A DNA stretch of 64,000 bases, from contig NZ_KB899811.1 of the NCBI RefSeq assembly GCF_000378425.1, positions 124,001 through 188,000 of the forward strand, given 5' to 3'. Every line of letters starts with the position of its first letter. Within the stretch, counting starts at the first letter, position 1. The stretch is from Cohnella laeviribosi DSM 21336. Its GTDB lineage: Bacteria; Bacillota; Bacilli; Paenibacillales; Paenibacillaceae. The position numbers and the translations under genes were made by a program. The notes under the pieces are model-generated. The model was not told where the DNA came from, did not search any database, and was given only the letters and a program-made list of their open reading frames with translations. Of the stretch, positions 43,439 through 50,710 are shown one piece after another.

Positions 43439-44079
43439 AAAATAGCGATTTGCGTCCGGTCGCGCAGGTTCAGCTTGCCGAGGATGCTCGTGACATAGTT
43501 TTTGACCGTGTCTTCGCTCAGGAACAACTCCTGGGCGATTTCTTTGTTTGAAAGGCCGTCCGCGATTTTGCGGACGATGGCCTGTTCGCCGTCGGTCAGC
43601 CCGTAGGAGGACAGGGAGACGGAGTTCGGCCGCGATACTGAAGCGTTTGCCGAAGGCGGAGGACCGATCAGCGAAGCAAGCTTTTTGGCGATGTCCGGAT
43701 GAATGAGCAGATTGCCTTCGCACACGGTGCGGAGGCCCTGCGCGATGCGCTCCGGCGGAAGGTTTTTGAGCAGATATCCGCTCGCGCCTGCGCGCAGCGC
43801 TTCGATGATGTATTCGTCGTCGTCGAACGTGGTCAAGATCAGCACGCTGACGTGCGGGTAATCGCGCTTGATGCGCCGGGTCCCTTCCACGCCGTCGCAG
43901 CCCGGCATGCGGATATCCATCAGCACGGCATTCACCGCTTCCTGCCGGCCGACGGCCTGCCAGGCTTGCTCCCCGTCCGAACAGGCGTCCACAACTTCAA
44001 GGTCGGGCTCCATGTTCAAAATCAGCTTCAGGCTTTCACGAATAAAAGGATCGTCATCGGCCACGATCAGGCGAATCAT
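43330..44079 (-). CDS. NarL/LuxR-family response regulator (LnrK-like)
   Basis: The 249-aa protein has a receiver domain (LIVADDDPFIRESL acidic pocket, phospho-acceptor in AVLMDIRMPGCDG, conserved Lys in SGYLLKNL) and a C-terminal LuxR HTH (LTDGEQAIVRKIADGLSNKEIAQELFLSEDTVKNYV). After the usual end of the HTH there is an extra ~30-residue Arg/Ala-rich tail. ATG 44079 follows AAAAGAGGAG. It lies 25 nt behind its kinase and probably controls the divergent ABC exporter. Confidence 0.88.
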   Translation of the reverse strand: MIRLIVADDDPFIRESLKLILNMEPDLEVVDACSDGEQAWQAVGRQEAVNAVLMDIRMPGCDGVEGTRRIKRDYPHVSVLILTTFDDDEYIIEALRAGASGYLLKNLPPERIAQGLRTVCEGNLLIHPDIAKKLASLIGPPPSANASVSRPNSVSLSSYGLTDGEQAIVRKIADGLSNKEIAQELFLSEDTVKNYVTSILGKLNLRDRTQIAIFYWKNRQFDESRSRADRAADVEPLRPAMASRKEPRV

Positions 44080-44104
44080 GGGAACTCCTCTTTTCCGGTT
44101 AAGA

Positions 44105-45229
44105 TTAGGCGGGGTGTCGGTATGTCGGCAGCACGGTCGTAACCGCGAAGCTCGGCTGGCGCCGGATGTCAAGCTCGCCGCCGACCAGCTCGACGCGCTC
44201 CTTCATCCCCCGGAGGCCGAGGCCCCAGGGTCGATCTTCCTCGGGCACGGCGCCGTTGTTGGCGACGGTCATGAGTACGCGGTTCGGCTCGTACCGAAGT
44301 GTAATGTTTACGGCGGTGGCCGCGCCGTGGCGGATCGCGTTCGTCACCGCCTCTTGGGCGTTGCGGTATAGGATAAAATCCAGACTCGGATATAAGGCGT
44401 AGGGTACGCCTTCTATGGAATAGGCGACGTCAACCCCCTGTTCGTTGCCGATCTCTTCGATCAGGCGGGTCAGCGAATACGAACGCATCGCGCCTTCTTC
44501 CGGTTTCATCTTGCGGACGGTCGAACGCAGCAGTTCCATGCTTTCGGCAAGCTGATCGCGGACGGACTCGGCCATGCGAATTCCCTGTTCCGGCCGATCG
44601 GCCCAAATGCGGATGGCGGCGTCCATCATCATTTTCAGGCGGATCAGCTTGTGGCCGAGTTCGTCATGGATGTCGCGCGATATGCGGTTTCGTTCCGCCA
44701 GCTGTGAAATTTCTTCGATTTTTTGGGCGTATTCGACCAGTTGGCTTCTCGCTTCGTTCAGTTCGATATGCTTGTACCTGAGCTCGTCGTAAAGCAGCTC
44801 GATTTCCGCTTTGCTTCGCATCGCGCGCCTTAGCTGCAGGAGCAGCAGGCCGATCACGGCAAACATCAGATTGGCGGTCACGATCGCCGATAAGGGGCGG
44901 TCCCACAAGGCCGCGTTCAGCAGCACCGCGTGAAGCAGCGCCATCGGCCAGGCGAAACGGAAGGACGCTTCGGGCAAATAGACAAGCATCGGCGCCATAT
45001 GAGCCGCATACATCAGGCCGTCATAACGTTCGCTTACCCATGCTCCGTATCCGATGTCCAGGACGAGCCAGAGCAGCATCCACCGCTCGGGCATTCGCCT
45101 TGTCCAGCTCGCAATGCCGAGTTGAACAAGAACGCAAAGGGTGAACAAGCGGTCGGAATCGTAGGACTCCGCATTCATCGAATACAAAGCCGGAAGAATC
45201 ACAAGCAGGCAGCGGAGGTAAAGCAGCAC
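44105..45229 (-). CDS. Sensor histidine kinase (HisKA_3, LnrJ/DesK-like)
   Basis: The 374-aa protein has four to six N-terminal membrane helices in residues 5-140. A coiled-coil linker follows, then the HisKA_3 dimerisation domain with phospho-acceptor His in RNRISRDIHDELGHKL (about 205) and an ATPase domain (AQEAVTNAIRHGAATAV, GLGLRGMKERVELVGG). It lacks a large extracellular domain, so it senses in or at the membrane. I use GTG 45229, with AAAGG about 11 nt upstream. The GTG at 45277 has no ribosome-binding site. Confidence 0.85.
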   Translation of the reverse strand: MLLYLRCLLVILPALYSMNAESYDSDRLFTLCVLVQLGIASWTRRMPERWMLLWLVLDIGYGAWVSERYDGLMYAAHMAPMLVYLPEASFRFAWPMALLHAVLLNAALWDRPLSAIVTANLMFAVIGLLLLQLRRAMRSKAEIELLYDELRYKHIELNEARSQLVEYAQKIEEISQLAERNRISRDIHDELGHKLIRLKMMMDAAIRIWADRPEQGIRMAESVRDQLAESMELLRSTVRKMKPEEGAMRSYSLTRLIEEIGNEQGVDVAYSIEGVPYALYPSLDFILYRNAQEAVTNAIRHGAATAVNITLRYEPNRVLMTVANNGAVPEEDRPWGLGLRGMKERVELVGGELDIRRQPSFAVTTVLPTYRHPA

Positions 45230-45307
45230 GTCCGTCTCATCCTTTTTCTCCGAACTCGTTTGCCAAAAGTATAGCACAACCAGCGATGCGAAGGAGGATT
45301 CCGAAAG

Positions 45308-45321
45308 ATGACTTAAGTCAT
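45308..45321. promoter_or_regulatory. Perfect 14-bp palindrome, probable response-regulator operator
   Basis: ATGACTTAAGTCAT is a perfect palindrome in the divergent region between the kinase and the ABC operon. A half-site-like TCATGAC lies 9 nt downstream (about 45329-45335). It is about 60-65 bases before the presumed start of the ABC transcript, whose -10 (45368-45373, TATAAT) lacks a -35, as expected for an activated promoter. Confidence 0.6.
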
Positions 45322-45367
45322 ATGCGTTTCATGACCGATTCTACCTGCGGCGGGGCTCCCTTCTTTC

Positions 45368-45373
45368 TATAAT
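45368..45373 (+). promoter_or_regulatory. -10 element of the ABC exporter operon
   Basis: TATAAT without a recognisable -35 at 17±1 nt, 43 nt upstream of the GTG start. It suggests dependence on the neighbouring response regulator. Confidence 0.5.
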
Positions 45374-45415
45374 GGGGATTAGTGAAAGCAGGGGCTAGAT
45401 GAGGAGTGAAAACGC

Positions 45416-46354
45416 GTGAACCGTCTCGTGGAAATGAAAGACGTCGTAAAAAAATACGGCAGCAAGGTAACGGTCGATCATTTGAATCTGACCATTCAGG
45501 AAGGGGAAATTTTCGGTCTGCTCGGTCCGAACGGTGCGGGCAAAAGCACGACGATCCACATGCTGAGCGGCCTGCTCAAAATCGATTATGGCTCGATCTG
45601 TCTGGACGGCTTCTCCGTGGCGGAACGGCCGCTGGAGACGAAGCGCAGAATCGGCCTCGTACCGCAGGATCTGGCTATCTATGAAGAGATGTCGGCGCTG
45701 GATAACGTCATGTTTTTTGCCAGGTTGTACGGCCTAAGGGGCGCTCTGCTCAAGGAACGCGTAGACGAAGCGCTGGCGTTTGTCGGCCTTCAGGACCGCA
45801 AAAAAGACAAACCCAAATCGTTCTCCGGCGGGATGAAGCGAAGGCTGAACATTGCGTGCGCCATTACGCATCGTCCGAAGCTGATTATCATGGATGAGCC
45901 GACCGTGGGCATCGATCCGCAATCGCGCAACCATATTCTCGAATCGGTAAGAGAGCTGAACCGGATGGGTTCGACGGTCATTTACACGAGTCATTATATG
46001 GAAGAAGTGGCGGCGATTTCGACGCGGGTCGGCATTATGGACGGCGGCCGGCTGATCGCCTGCGGCACCCAGGAGGAGCTGCGCGCGAAGGTGGCCGGGG
46101 AGGAGAAGCTGACGATCGAGGCGCAGGGCATACCGGAAGCCGCGTTGGAGGAGCTGAGACAGCATCCCCATATGATTCGGGTCGTGCCGTTGGAGGAAGG
46201 GGTCGAAGTGTATCTGAATTCCACTCAGGCTTACTTGCAGGACATTCTTTTCGTCTTGTCCAAGCATCAGGTGCGCATCCGGAGCCTGACGCAAACCGAG
46301 CCGGATCTTGAGACGCTTTTCCTGTCGCTCACGGGGCGCAGCTTGCGGGATTAG
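45416..46354 (+). CDS. ABC transporter ATP-binding protein (LnrL-like)
   Basis: The 312-aa ATPase has Walker A LLGPNGAGKSTTIHMLSGLL (about 36-50), Q-loop VPQDLAIYEEMSALDN, signature SFSGGMKRRLNIACA, Walker B LIIMDEPTVGIDPQS and H-loop TSHYMEE. A C-terminal DrrA-like domain follows. It energises export by the two ABC-2 permeases that follow. GTG 45416 has GAGGAG 9 nt upstream. The kinase/regulator/ATPase/two-permease set has the composition of the linearmycin-resistance LnrJKLMN system. Confidence 0.88.
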   Translation: MNRLVEMKDVVKKYGSKVTVDHLNLTIQEGEIFGLLGPNGAGKSTTIHMLSGLLKIDYGSICLDGFSVAERPLETKRRIGLVPQDLAIYEEMSALDNVMFFARLYGLRGALLKERVDEALAFVGLQDRKKDKPKSFSGGMKRRLNIACAITHRPKLIIMDEPTVGIDPQSRNHILESVRELNRMGSTVIYTSHYMEEVAAISTRVGIMDGGRLIACGTQEELRAKVAGEEKLTIEAQGIPEAALEELRQHPHMIRVVPLEEGVEVYLNSTQAYLQDILFVLSKHQVRIRSLTQTEPDLETLFLSLTGRSLRD

Positions 46355-46366
46355 GAGGAGAAGCGG

Positions 46367-47539
46367 GTGAATTTGGGAACGATTGTCGCATTTGAAATTC
46401 GCAGAGCGGTCAAGCATCCGGTTTATCTCTTCATCCAGCTCATACTGCCGCTATTGCTCATCTTCATTCTCGGCACGGCGCTTGATTCGGTTTTCACGGT
46501 TAAGGACGAGAAGCTGGAAACGGTTCGGGTGGCGCTGGTGCAGCAAGACAAAGGAGAGATTGGAGCCGAACTGGATAAATGGCTGCGGCTTCCTGCCGCC
46601 GCCGACCGCATCCGGCTGGAACCCGCCGCTTCCCGAAGCGAGGCGATCGGCCGGCTCCGGAACGGAACCGCCGACTTTGCGCTTGTGGTGCCGCCGGATT
46701 TCAGCGCCTCCGTTCTGCGGGGCGGGTCGGCGAAGTGGGAGCTGATCGCCGGGGGTGACAGCGGCAAAAACCTGGCCGCCTCCGTCATTTTTCAAAGCAT
46801 GCTGGATCGGCTGAACGACCGGCAAGCCGTTTCGCTTGCGCTGGGACCCGGCCTGCCGGCAGGACAGCCGGCGATGCAAGCGGCAACCCCGGATGCCGGC
46901 AGCAGCGCGGGATCGTTTGTCAAGATCGGCCAACTGGCCGCGGGCAAACCGTACTCGGCGATGCAGTATTATGCCGCATCGATGCTGATCATGTTTCTGC
47001 TCTATGCGGGCATGTTCACGGGGATCGGACTCGCCGAGGAAAAAGAGCGGCATACGCTTGCGCGTCTGCATTCGACTCCCGTTCGGCCATGGCACATTTT
47101 GACGGGAAAGCTGACGGCGAATTTTCTATTGGCGGTGCTTCAGGCCGTGCTGATCATCGGGTTTACTTCCGCCGTTATGGGCGTCGATTGGGGGGCGTCC
47201 ATCGGCGCCGTCGCATTCGCGTGCCTGGCCGTCATTCTGTTCTCGATTGGTCTGGCTGTCCTCGTTCTGTCGTTCACGAAAGGCTCCGGGCCGATGAACG
47301 TGGTGTTCCAACTGGTCATCGGCGTTATGACCTTCTTCAGCGGCGGGTTCTTTCAGCTTCCCGAAGGCATGCTGAGCCGGATCGGGGAATTCACGGTCAG
47401 CCATTGGGCGTTTCAAAGCATCCTGAATTCGATGCTCGGCCGGACGGATTGGCAGCCGGTCGCGATTGTCGGCGTGATCGCAGCGGTATTTCTGGCCGGC
47501 TCTTTCGCGGTTTATCGGAAGGCGGGATATTATGAATAG
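46367..47539 (+). CDS. ABC-2 type permease (LnrM-like)
   Basis: The 390-aa protein has one N-terminal helix (about 18-40), a large extracytoplasmic domain (about 45-190) and five further helices from about 200 to the end, with the ABC-2 signature region GIGLAEEKERHTLARLHSTPVRPWHI near 222-247. It pairs with the next permease. GTG 46367 follows GGAGGAG, 12 nt after the ATPase stop. Substrates of this class are lipophilic toxins or lipids; the actual one is unknown. Confidence 0.85.
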   Translation: MNLGTIVAFEIRRAVKHPVYLFIQLILPLLLIFILGTALDSVFTVKDEKLETVRVALVQQDKGEIGAELDKWLRLPAAADRIRLEPAASRSEAIGRLRNGTADFALVVPPDFSASVLRGGSAKWELIAGGDSGKNLAASVIFQSMLDRLNDRQAVSLALGPGLPAGQPAMQAATPDAGSSAGSFVKIGQLAAGKPYSAMQYYAASMLIMFLLYAGMFTGIGLAEEKERHTLARLHSTPVRPWHILTGKLTANFLLAVLQAVLIIGFTSAVMGVDWGASIGAVAFACLAVILFSIGLAVLVLSFTKGSGPMNVVFQLVIGVMTFFSGGFFQLPEGMLSRIGEFTVSHWAFQSILNSMLGRTDWQPVAIVGVIAAVFLAGSFAVYRKAGYYE

Positions 47540-48689
47540 CATTTTTATCGCCTTGAATCTCCTGAAAAGAATGGTGGGAGGCAAAAGAGCCCTCCTGATC
47601 CATATCGTGCTGCCGGTCGCGGCGATATCGCTTCTCATCGGCATTGTCGGCGGCAGCGACAAGGACGATTATTCCGTCGCCTACGTGAACGCGGACCAAG
47701 GGATCATGGGGGCGTACTTCGTCCGGGAGCTGCAAGAAGCTCATGCCTATCGGCTGACCGGGATGAACACCGTTGAGGAAGTGAAGAAGAGCGTAACCGA
47801 CCGCAAAGCGGCGGCTGCGATCGCGATTCCGCCCGATTTTACCGAGCGGCTGCTGAAGGGCGAGACGCCGGAAGTGAGCCTGTTCCAGTTGAACGTAAGC
47901 GAGGCTTCCGCCACCCTGAGGCTGCATGCGGAATCCGCCGTCGGGCGGTTCGCCGACATCGTGCGATTGATCGCCGCGACGGGTGCATCCGGGGACGAGA
48001 TGATCGCCAAGCTGGACGAGGCGCTGCGCCGGGCGCAAAACAAGATGATTACATCCAGCGTAACCGATCTGGGACTGGTCCCGCGTGACGGAGTGCGGTT
48101 CGCTACCGGCTTCATGCTGATGTTTCTGATGATTAACATTTCGTCTACCGTAAACCTGATGATCGAAGACCGGAGAATTAAGACGATGTCCCGCGTTTAT
48201 ACGGCGCCTGTCCGTTCGCTGGAAATCGCCGCCGGCAATTTCCTCGGGAGCTTCCTTGCCGGAAGCGTTCAGCTGGTTCTCATTTTGCTGTTCACCCGGT
48301 ATGTCTTGCGCTTTGACTACGGCCTGCCCTTTTTCAGTCAGCTCCTGATTTTGGAACTCTTTCTGATCGCATGCGTGGGACTCGCTACGGCAGTGGCAGG
48401 CGTCATCCGGAACAGCCAGTCGGCCGGACTGCTCAATACGATGCTGGTTACGCCGTCCTGCATGATCGGCGGCTGCTTCTGGCCCGTTACCCTCATGCCG
48501 GACTGGATGCAGAAACTGTCGTATTTCGTGCCGCAGCGTTGGGCGATCGACGCGATCCAGAACGTATCGGCCGGATACGAGGTGGCGTCCGTCGGGCTGC
48601 ATATCGCCGTGCTCGTCGTTTTCGCCGTTGTGCTTCTGGGCTTCGGCTCGGTGACGCTTCAGCCGCACAAAACGGAGTTCGACCGCTAG
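47532..48689 (+). CDS. ABC-2 type permease (LnrN-like)
   Basis: The 385-aa protein repeats the architecture of the previous gene. It has an N-terminal helix (ALLIHIVLPVAAISLLIGIVG), an extracytoplasmic loop to about 190 and five C-terminal helices, with MIEDRRIKTMSRVYTAPVRSLEI near 214-236 as the ABC-2 coupling region. Its ATG overlaps the end of the first permease by 8 nt, so production is coupled one to one. A hairpin follows the gene. Confidence 0.85.
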   Translation: MNSIFIALNLLKRMVGGKRALLIHIVLPVAAISLLIGIVGGSDKDDYSVAYVNADQGIMGAYFVRELQEAHAYRLTGMNTVEEVKKSVTDRKAAAAIAIPPDFTERLLKGETPEVSLFQLNVSEASATLRLHAESAVGRFADIVRLIAATGASGDEMIAKLDEALRRAQNKMITSSVTDLGLVPRDGVRFATGFMLMFLMINISSTVNLMIEDRRIKTMSRVYTAPVRSLEIAAGNFLGSFLAGSVQLVLILLFTRYVLRFDYGLPFFSQLLILELFLIACVGLATAVAGVIRNSQSAGLLNTMLVTPSCMIGGCFWPVTLMPDWMQKLSYFVPQRWAIDAIQNVSAGYEVASVGLHIAVLVVFAVVLLGFGSVTLQPHKTEFDR

Positions 48690-48696
48690 TTAAAGC

Positions 48697-48757
48697 AAGG
48701 GAAAGCCATCGGCAGACGCCGTCCCGTCTGTTCGGCACCGCGCTTTCCCTTTGCGTA
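48697..48757 (+). terminator. Terminator-like hairpin of the ABC operon
   Basis: AAGGGAAAGC (48697-48706) pairs with GCTTTCCCTT (48742-48751). The loop is long and the T-tract short (TTT). Confidence 0.55.
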
Positions 48758-48834
48758 CCGGCGATGGCTGGCGCGAAGCGAACGAAGCCTGCTCTCGCCG
48801 CTTCTGCACGAAACTAGCCAAATTAAAACTTCTC

Positions 48835-48863
48835 TTTACAATTCCGTTCGACGCTTATATAAT
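48835..48863 (+). promoter_or_regulatory. Sigma-A promoter of tRNA-Leu (plus copy)
   Basis: TTTACA (48835-48840), 17-nt spacer, TATAAT (48858-48863), 14 nt before the tRNA. Confidence 0.75.
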
Positions 48864-48877
48864 GAACCATGTCGCTC

Positions 48878-48964
48878 GCGGTCGTGGCGGAATTGGCAGA
48901 CGCGCTAGATTCAGGTTCTAGTGGTGTAACAGCCGTGGAGGTTCGAGTCCTCTCGACCGCACCA
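48878..48964 (+). tRNA. tRNA-Leu (anticodon CAG), second copy
   Basis: The 87-base sequence is identical to the minus-strand copy at 41261-41347, including the encoded CCA. The promoters of the two copies differ, so the duplication covers little more than the tRNA itself. Right after it the mobile-element remnants begin. Confidence 0.96.
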
Positions 48965-49021
48965 TACAAGCAAGCACAACCCTTCAGGAAATCTGGAGGG
49001 TTTATTTTTTTGTAAATGATA

Positions 49022-49353
49022 GGGGCTGTCCCTTGATGTGGTCAAGCCCCCAAATCGTAGACATTGAAAAAAGCCCTAGGATACAAGATGGCTCCGATAA
49101 TCCACCGGCGTCAGCTTGTTCAATTTTAACTGGATTCGTTCCTCGTTATAAAAGCGGATATAAGCTTCAATTCGTTCTTGCGACTCTTTTAACGAACGAA
49201 TAGGATCCGTAGGCAGCATGTCATGGTACGCATGGGACGTGTATTGGACTCCCTGGTCATTGTGGACAATCGGTCCAGGGATCTTGCCAGTCGCGTCTTT
49301 TTGCGTTTCAAAGGCGTCTTTAAACGTGTTTAGCACTAGCTCATTGTCGTTAT
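49022..49353 (-). pseudogene. IS3-family (IS150-like) transposase remnant
   Basis: On the minus strand the frame reads NDNELVLNTFKDAFE...GPIVHNDQGVQYTSHAYHDML, the rve integrase core of IS3-type OrfB. It then jumps directly to RIEAYIRFYNEERIQLKLNKLTP near the C-terminus, so about 45 codons are deleted. The N-terminal part is missing. Bases 49022-49062 beyond the stop resemble an IS3 terminal repeat (TGTCTACGATTTGGGGGCTTGACC on the minus strand). It abuts the IS110 remnant and cannot be active. Confidence 0.8.
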
Positions 49354-49708
49354 CGATTCAGCGATCCAGGAAAATTGATGAGCTACGCGGGGTTAGTACC
49401 AAGTGAGAATTCGACGGGCCTGACGACGCGACGAGGCAGTTTGACCAAAGCCGGTAATACTCATTTTGCGACGGGGCCTGATCGAGGCCGAATGGAGTTA
49501 CCGCCATAAACCCGGTGTAAAAGAAGACTTGAAGTTGAAGAAACGGCTTAAGCACCTACCGCCCGAAGTCCAGCGGATTTCCTGGAAGGCGCAAACCCGA
49601 CTTCACCAGAAATATATGCATCTTGTTTTGCAGCGTAGGAAGCACTCGAACGTCGCCATTGCAGCAATAGCCAGGGAATTTCTCGGCTTTTTATGGGCAG
49701 CTGTCTAA
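49354..49708 (+). pseudogene. IS110-family transposase remnant (C-terminal half)
   Basis: The frame begins abruptly at FSDPGKLMSYAGLVPSE, then STGLTTRRGSLTKAGNTH. An extra T in the run near 49463 shifts the frame, and it continues as LRRGLIEAEWSYRHKPGV...ISWKAQTRLHQKY...NVAIAAIAREFLGFLWA. This is the C-terminal transposase_20 domain of IS110/IS116/IS902. The N-terminal RuvC-like half is absent and the 5' end is joined to the IS3 remnant. Dead element. Confidence 0.82.
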
Positions 49709-49759
49709 GTCGCATAAGTCCGAATTAAAGTTGCAACGGCTTACTTACACAATAACCAA

Positions 49760-50266
49760 TTCGGACGCTTGATCACTGGGACAAGAAGGCAAAGTGAACA
49801 GATGGAACTCTCTATCACACTGAAGAATCAAAACTTGTCTAGAACCCACGAATATCAGAATGTTAGCGCGACGAGCTTGCATTTTGCCTTCTTGTCCGAG
49901 TCAATCAAGTTTGGAGTATTCTTGGTTCCGATTGTGGGGTATGTTCTCATCGCGAGATTGACGGGGACCGCCGAACTAAGAGGTTGGGTCAACTACTATG
50001 GACGCTACCAAAGCGGAAATGCACTCGGTATATCGACGCATGAATCGTACGCTACTAGAGTGGACGATGAGAAAGTACAAAAGGTTCAGACAGCGACGCA
50101 AGCGGGCCTGGAATTGGCTCATACAGATTGCGAAGCGGGAACCCAAACTTTTCGTCCAATGGGAGAAGAATTATTTAAGTTGGGCTGGATAATGGGAGCC
50201 GGATGAGCCGAGAGGTTCAAGTCCGGTTCTGAGAGAGCCTGGGGGTGCGATCCCCCCGGGCTACTC
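49760..50266 (+). mobile_element. 3' remnant of a group II intron (maturase tail, domains V-VI)
   Basis: From about 49972 the frames read LRGWVNYYGRY and, after a shift, AEMHSVYRRMNRTLLEWTMRKYKRFRQRRKRAWNWL, then IAKREPKLFVQWEKN. That is the maturase end of an intron-encoded reverse transcriptase, with a stop at 50192. Bases 50196-50230 fold as domain V (AGCCGGA...TCCGGTT), and 50231-50266 as domain VI with a G/C-rich stem. The catalytic reverse-transcriptase domains are missing. Bases 49709-49970 look degraded and I cannot assign them. Confidence 0.78.
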
Positions 50267-50267
50267 A

Positions 50268-50500
50268 ACCCTGCATCGAATCGTTCCACAGCGTACTTAA
50301 AAAAGAACTCGTTTATCTGGAGAAAGTTCAGAACCCCAAAGTAAGCCCAAAGTCGGATTTTTGAATATATCGAGTTTTTCTACAATCGCAAACGCGTTCA
50401 TTCTGCAATCGGGTATCTTACACCCATTCAATGCGAACAAATGTACGATAAAGCTGCATGATTTTCTCGATTCTGGCTGTCCAGTCTATTGACAGAGGTT
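50268..50500 (+). pseudogene. IS3-family transposase remnant interrupted by the intron
   Basis: Directly after the intron end the frame reads CIESFHSVLKKELVYLEKV. It then has a stop and frameshift near 50361 and continues as FEYIEFFYNRKRVHSAIGYLTP up to a TGA at 50459-50461. This is the C-terminus of an IS3-type OrfB. Bases 50470-50500 (CTGTCCAGTCTATTGACAGAGG) look like the terminal repeat. The intron may have inserted into this transposase. Confidence 0.75.
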
Positions 50501-50650
50501 CAGCATGAAGAAGAGTCGTTTGAAGAAGCGACAATCATTATGCATCAAGATAAACGGTATTATTTTCAGGAAGGCAGAGAGTTCATTGTACGAGGTTAGT
50601 CCAGTGAAGGAACCGTCATCGACCAGCAAGGCGGATAGTTTAAATGAAAT

Positions 50651-50696
50651 GAAGCCGGGCGCGGCAAGGGATTGCCTTGATCCGCGTCCGGCTTCT
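50651..50696 (-). terminator. Terminator of the ferritin-like gene
   Basis: AGCCGGGCGCGG (50653-50664) pairs with CCGCGTCCGGCT (50682-50693) with one mismatch, with an inner CAAGG/CCTTG stem. Read on the minus strand it is followed by TTCATTTCATTT. Confidence 0.7.
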
Positions 50697-50710
50697 AAAT
50701 CTGGTGTGCA

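Noticed and set aside
48965-50700. Prophage or integrase-bearing element
   Set aside because: Only transposase and group II intron pieces are visible. No integrase, capsid or excision genes are present.
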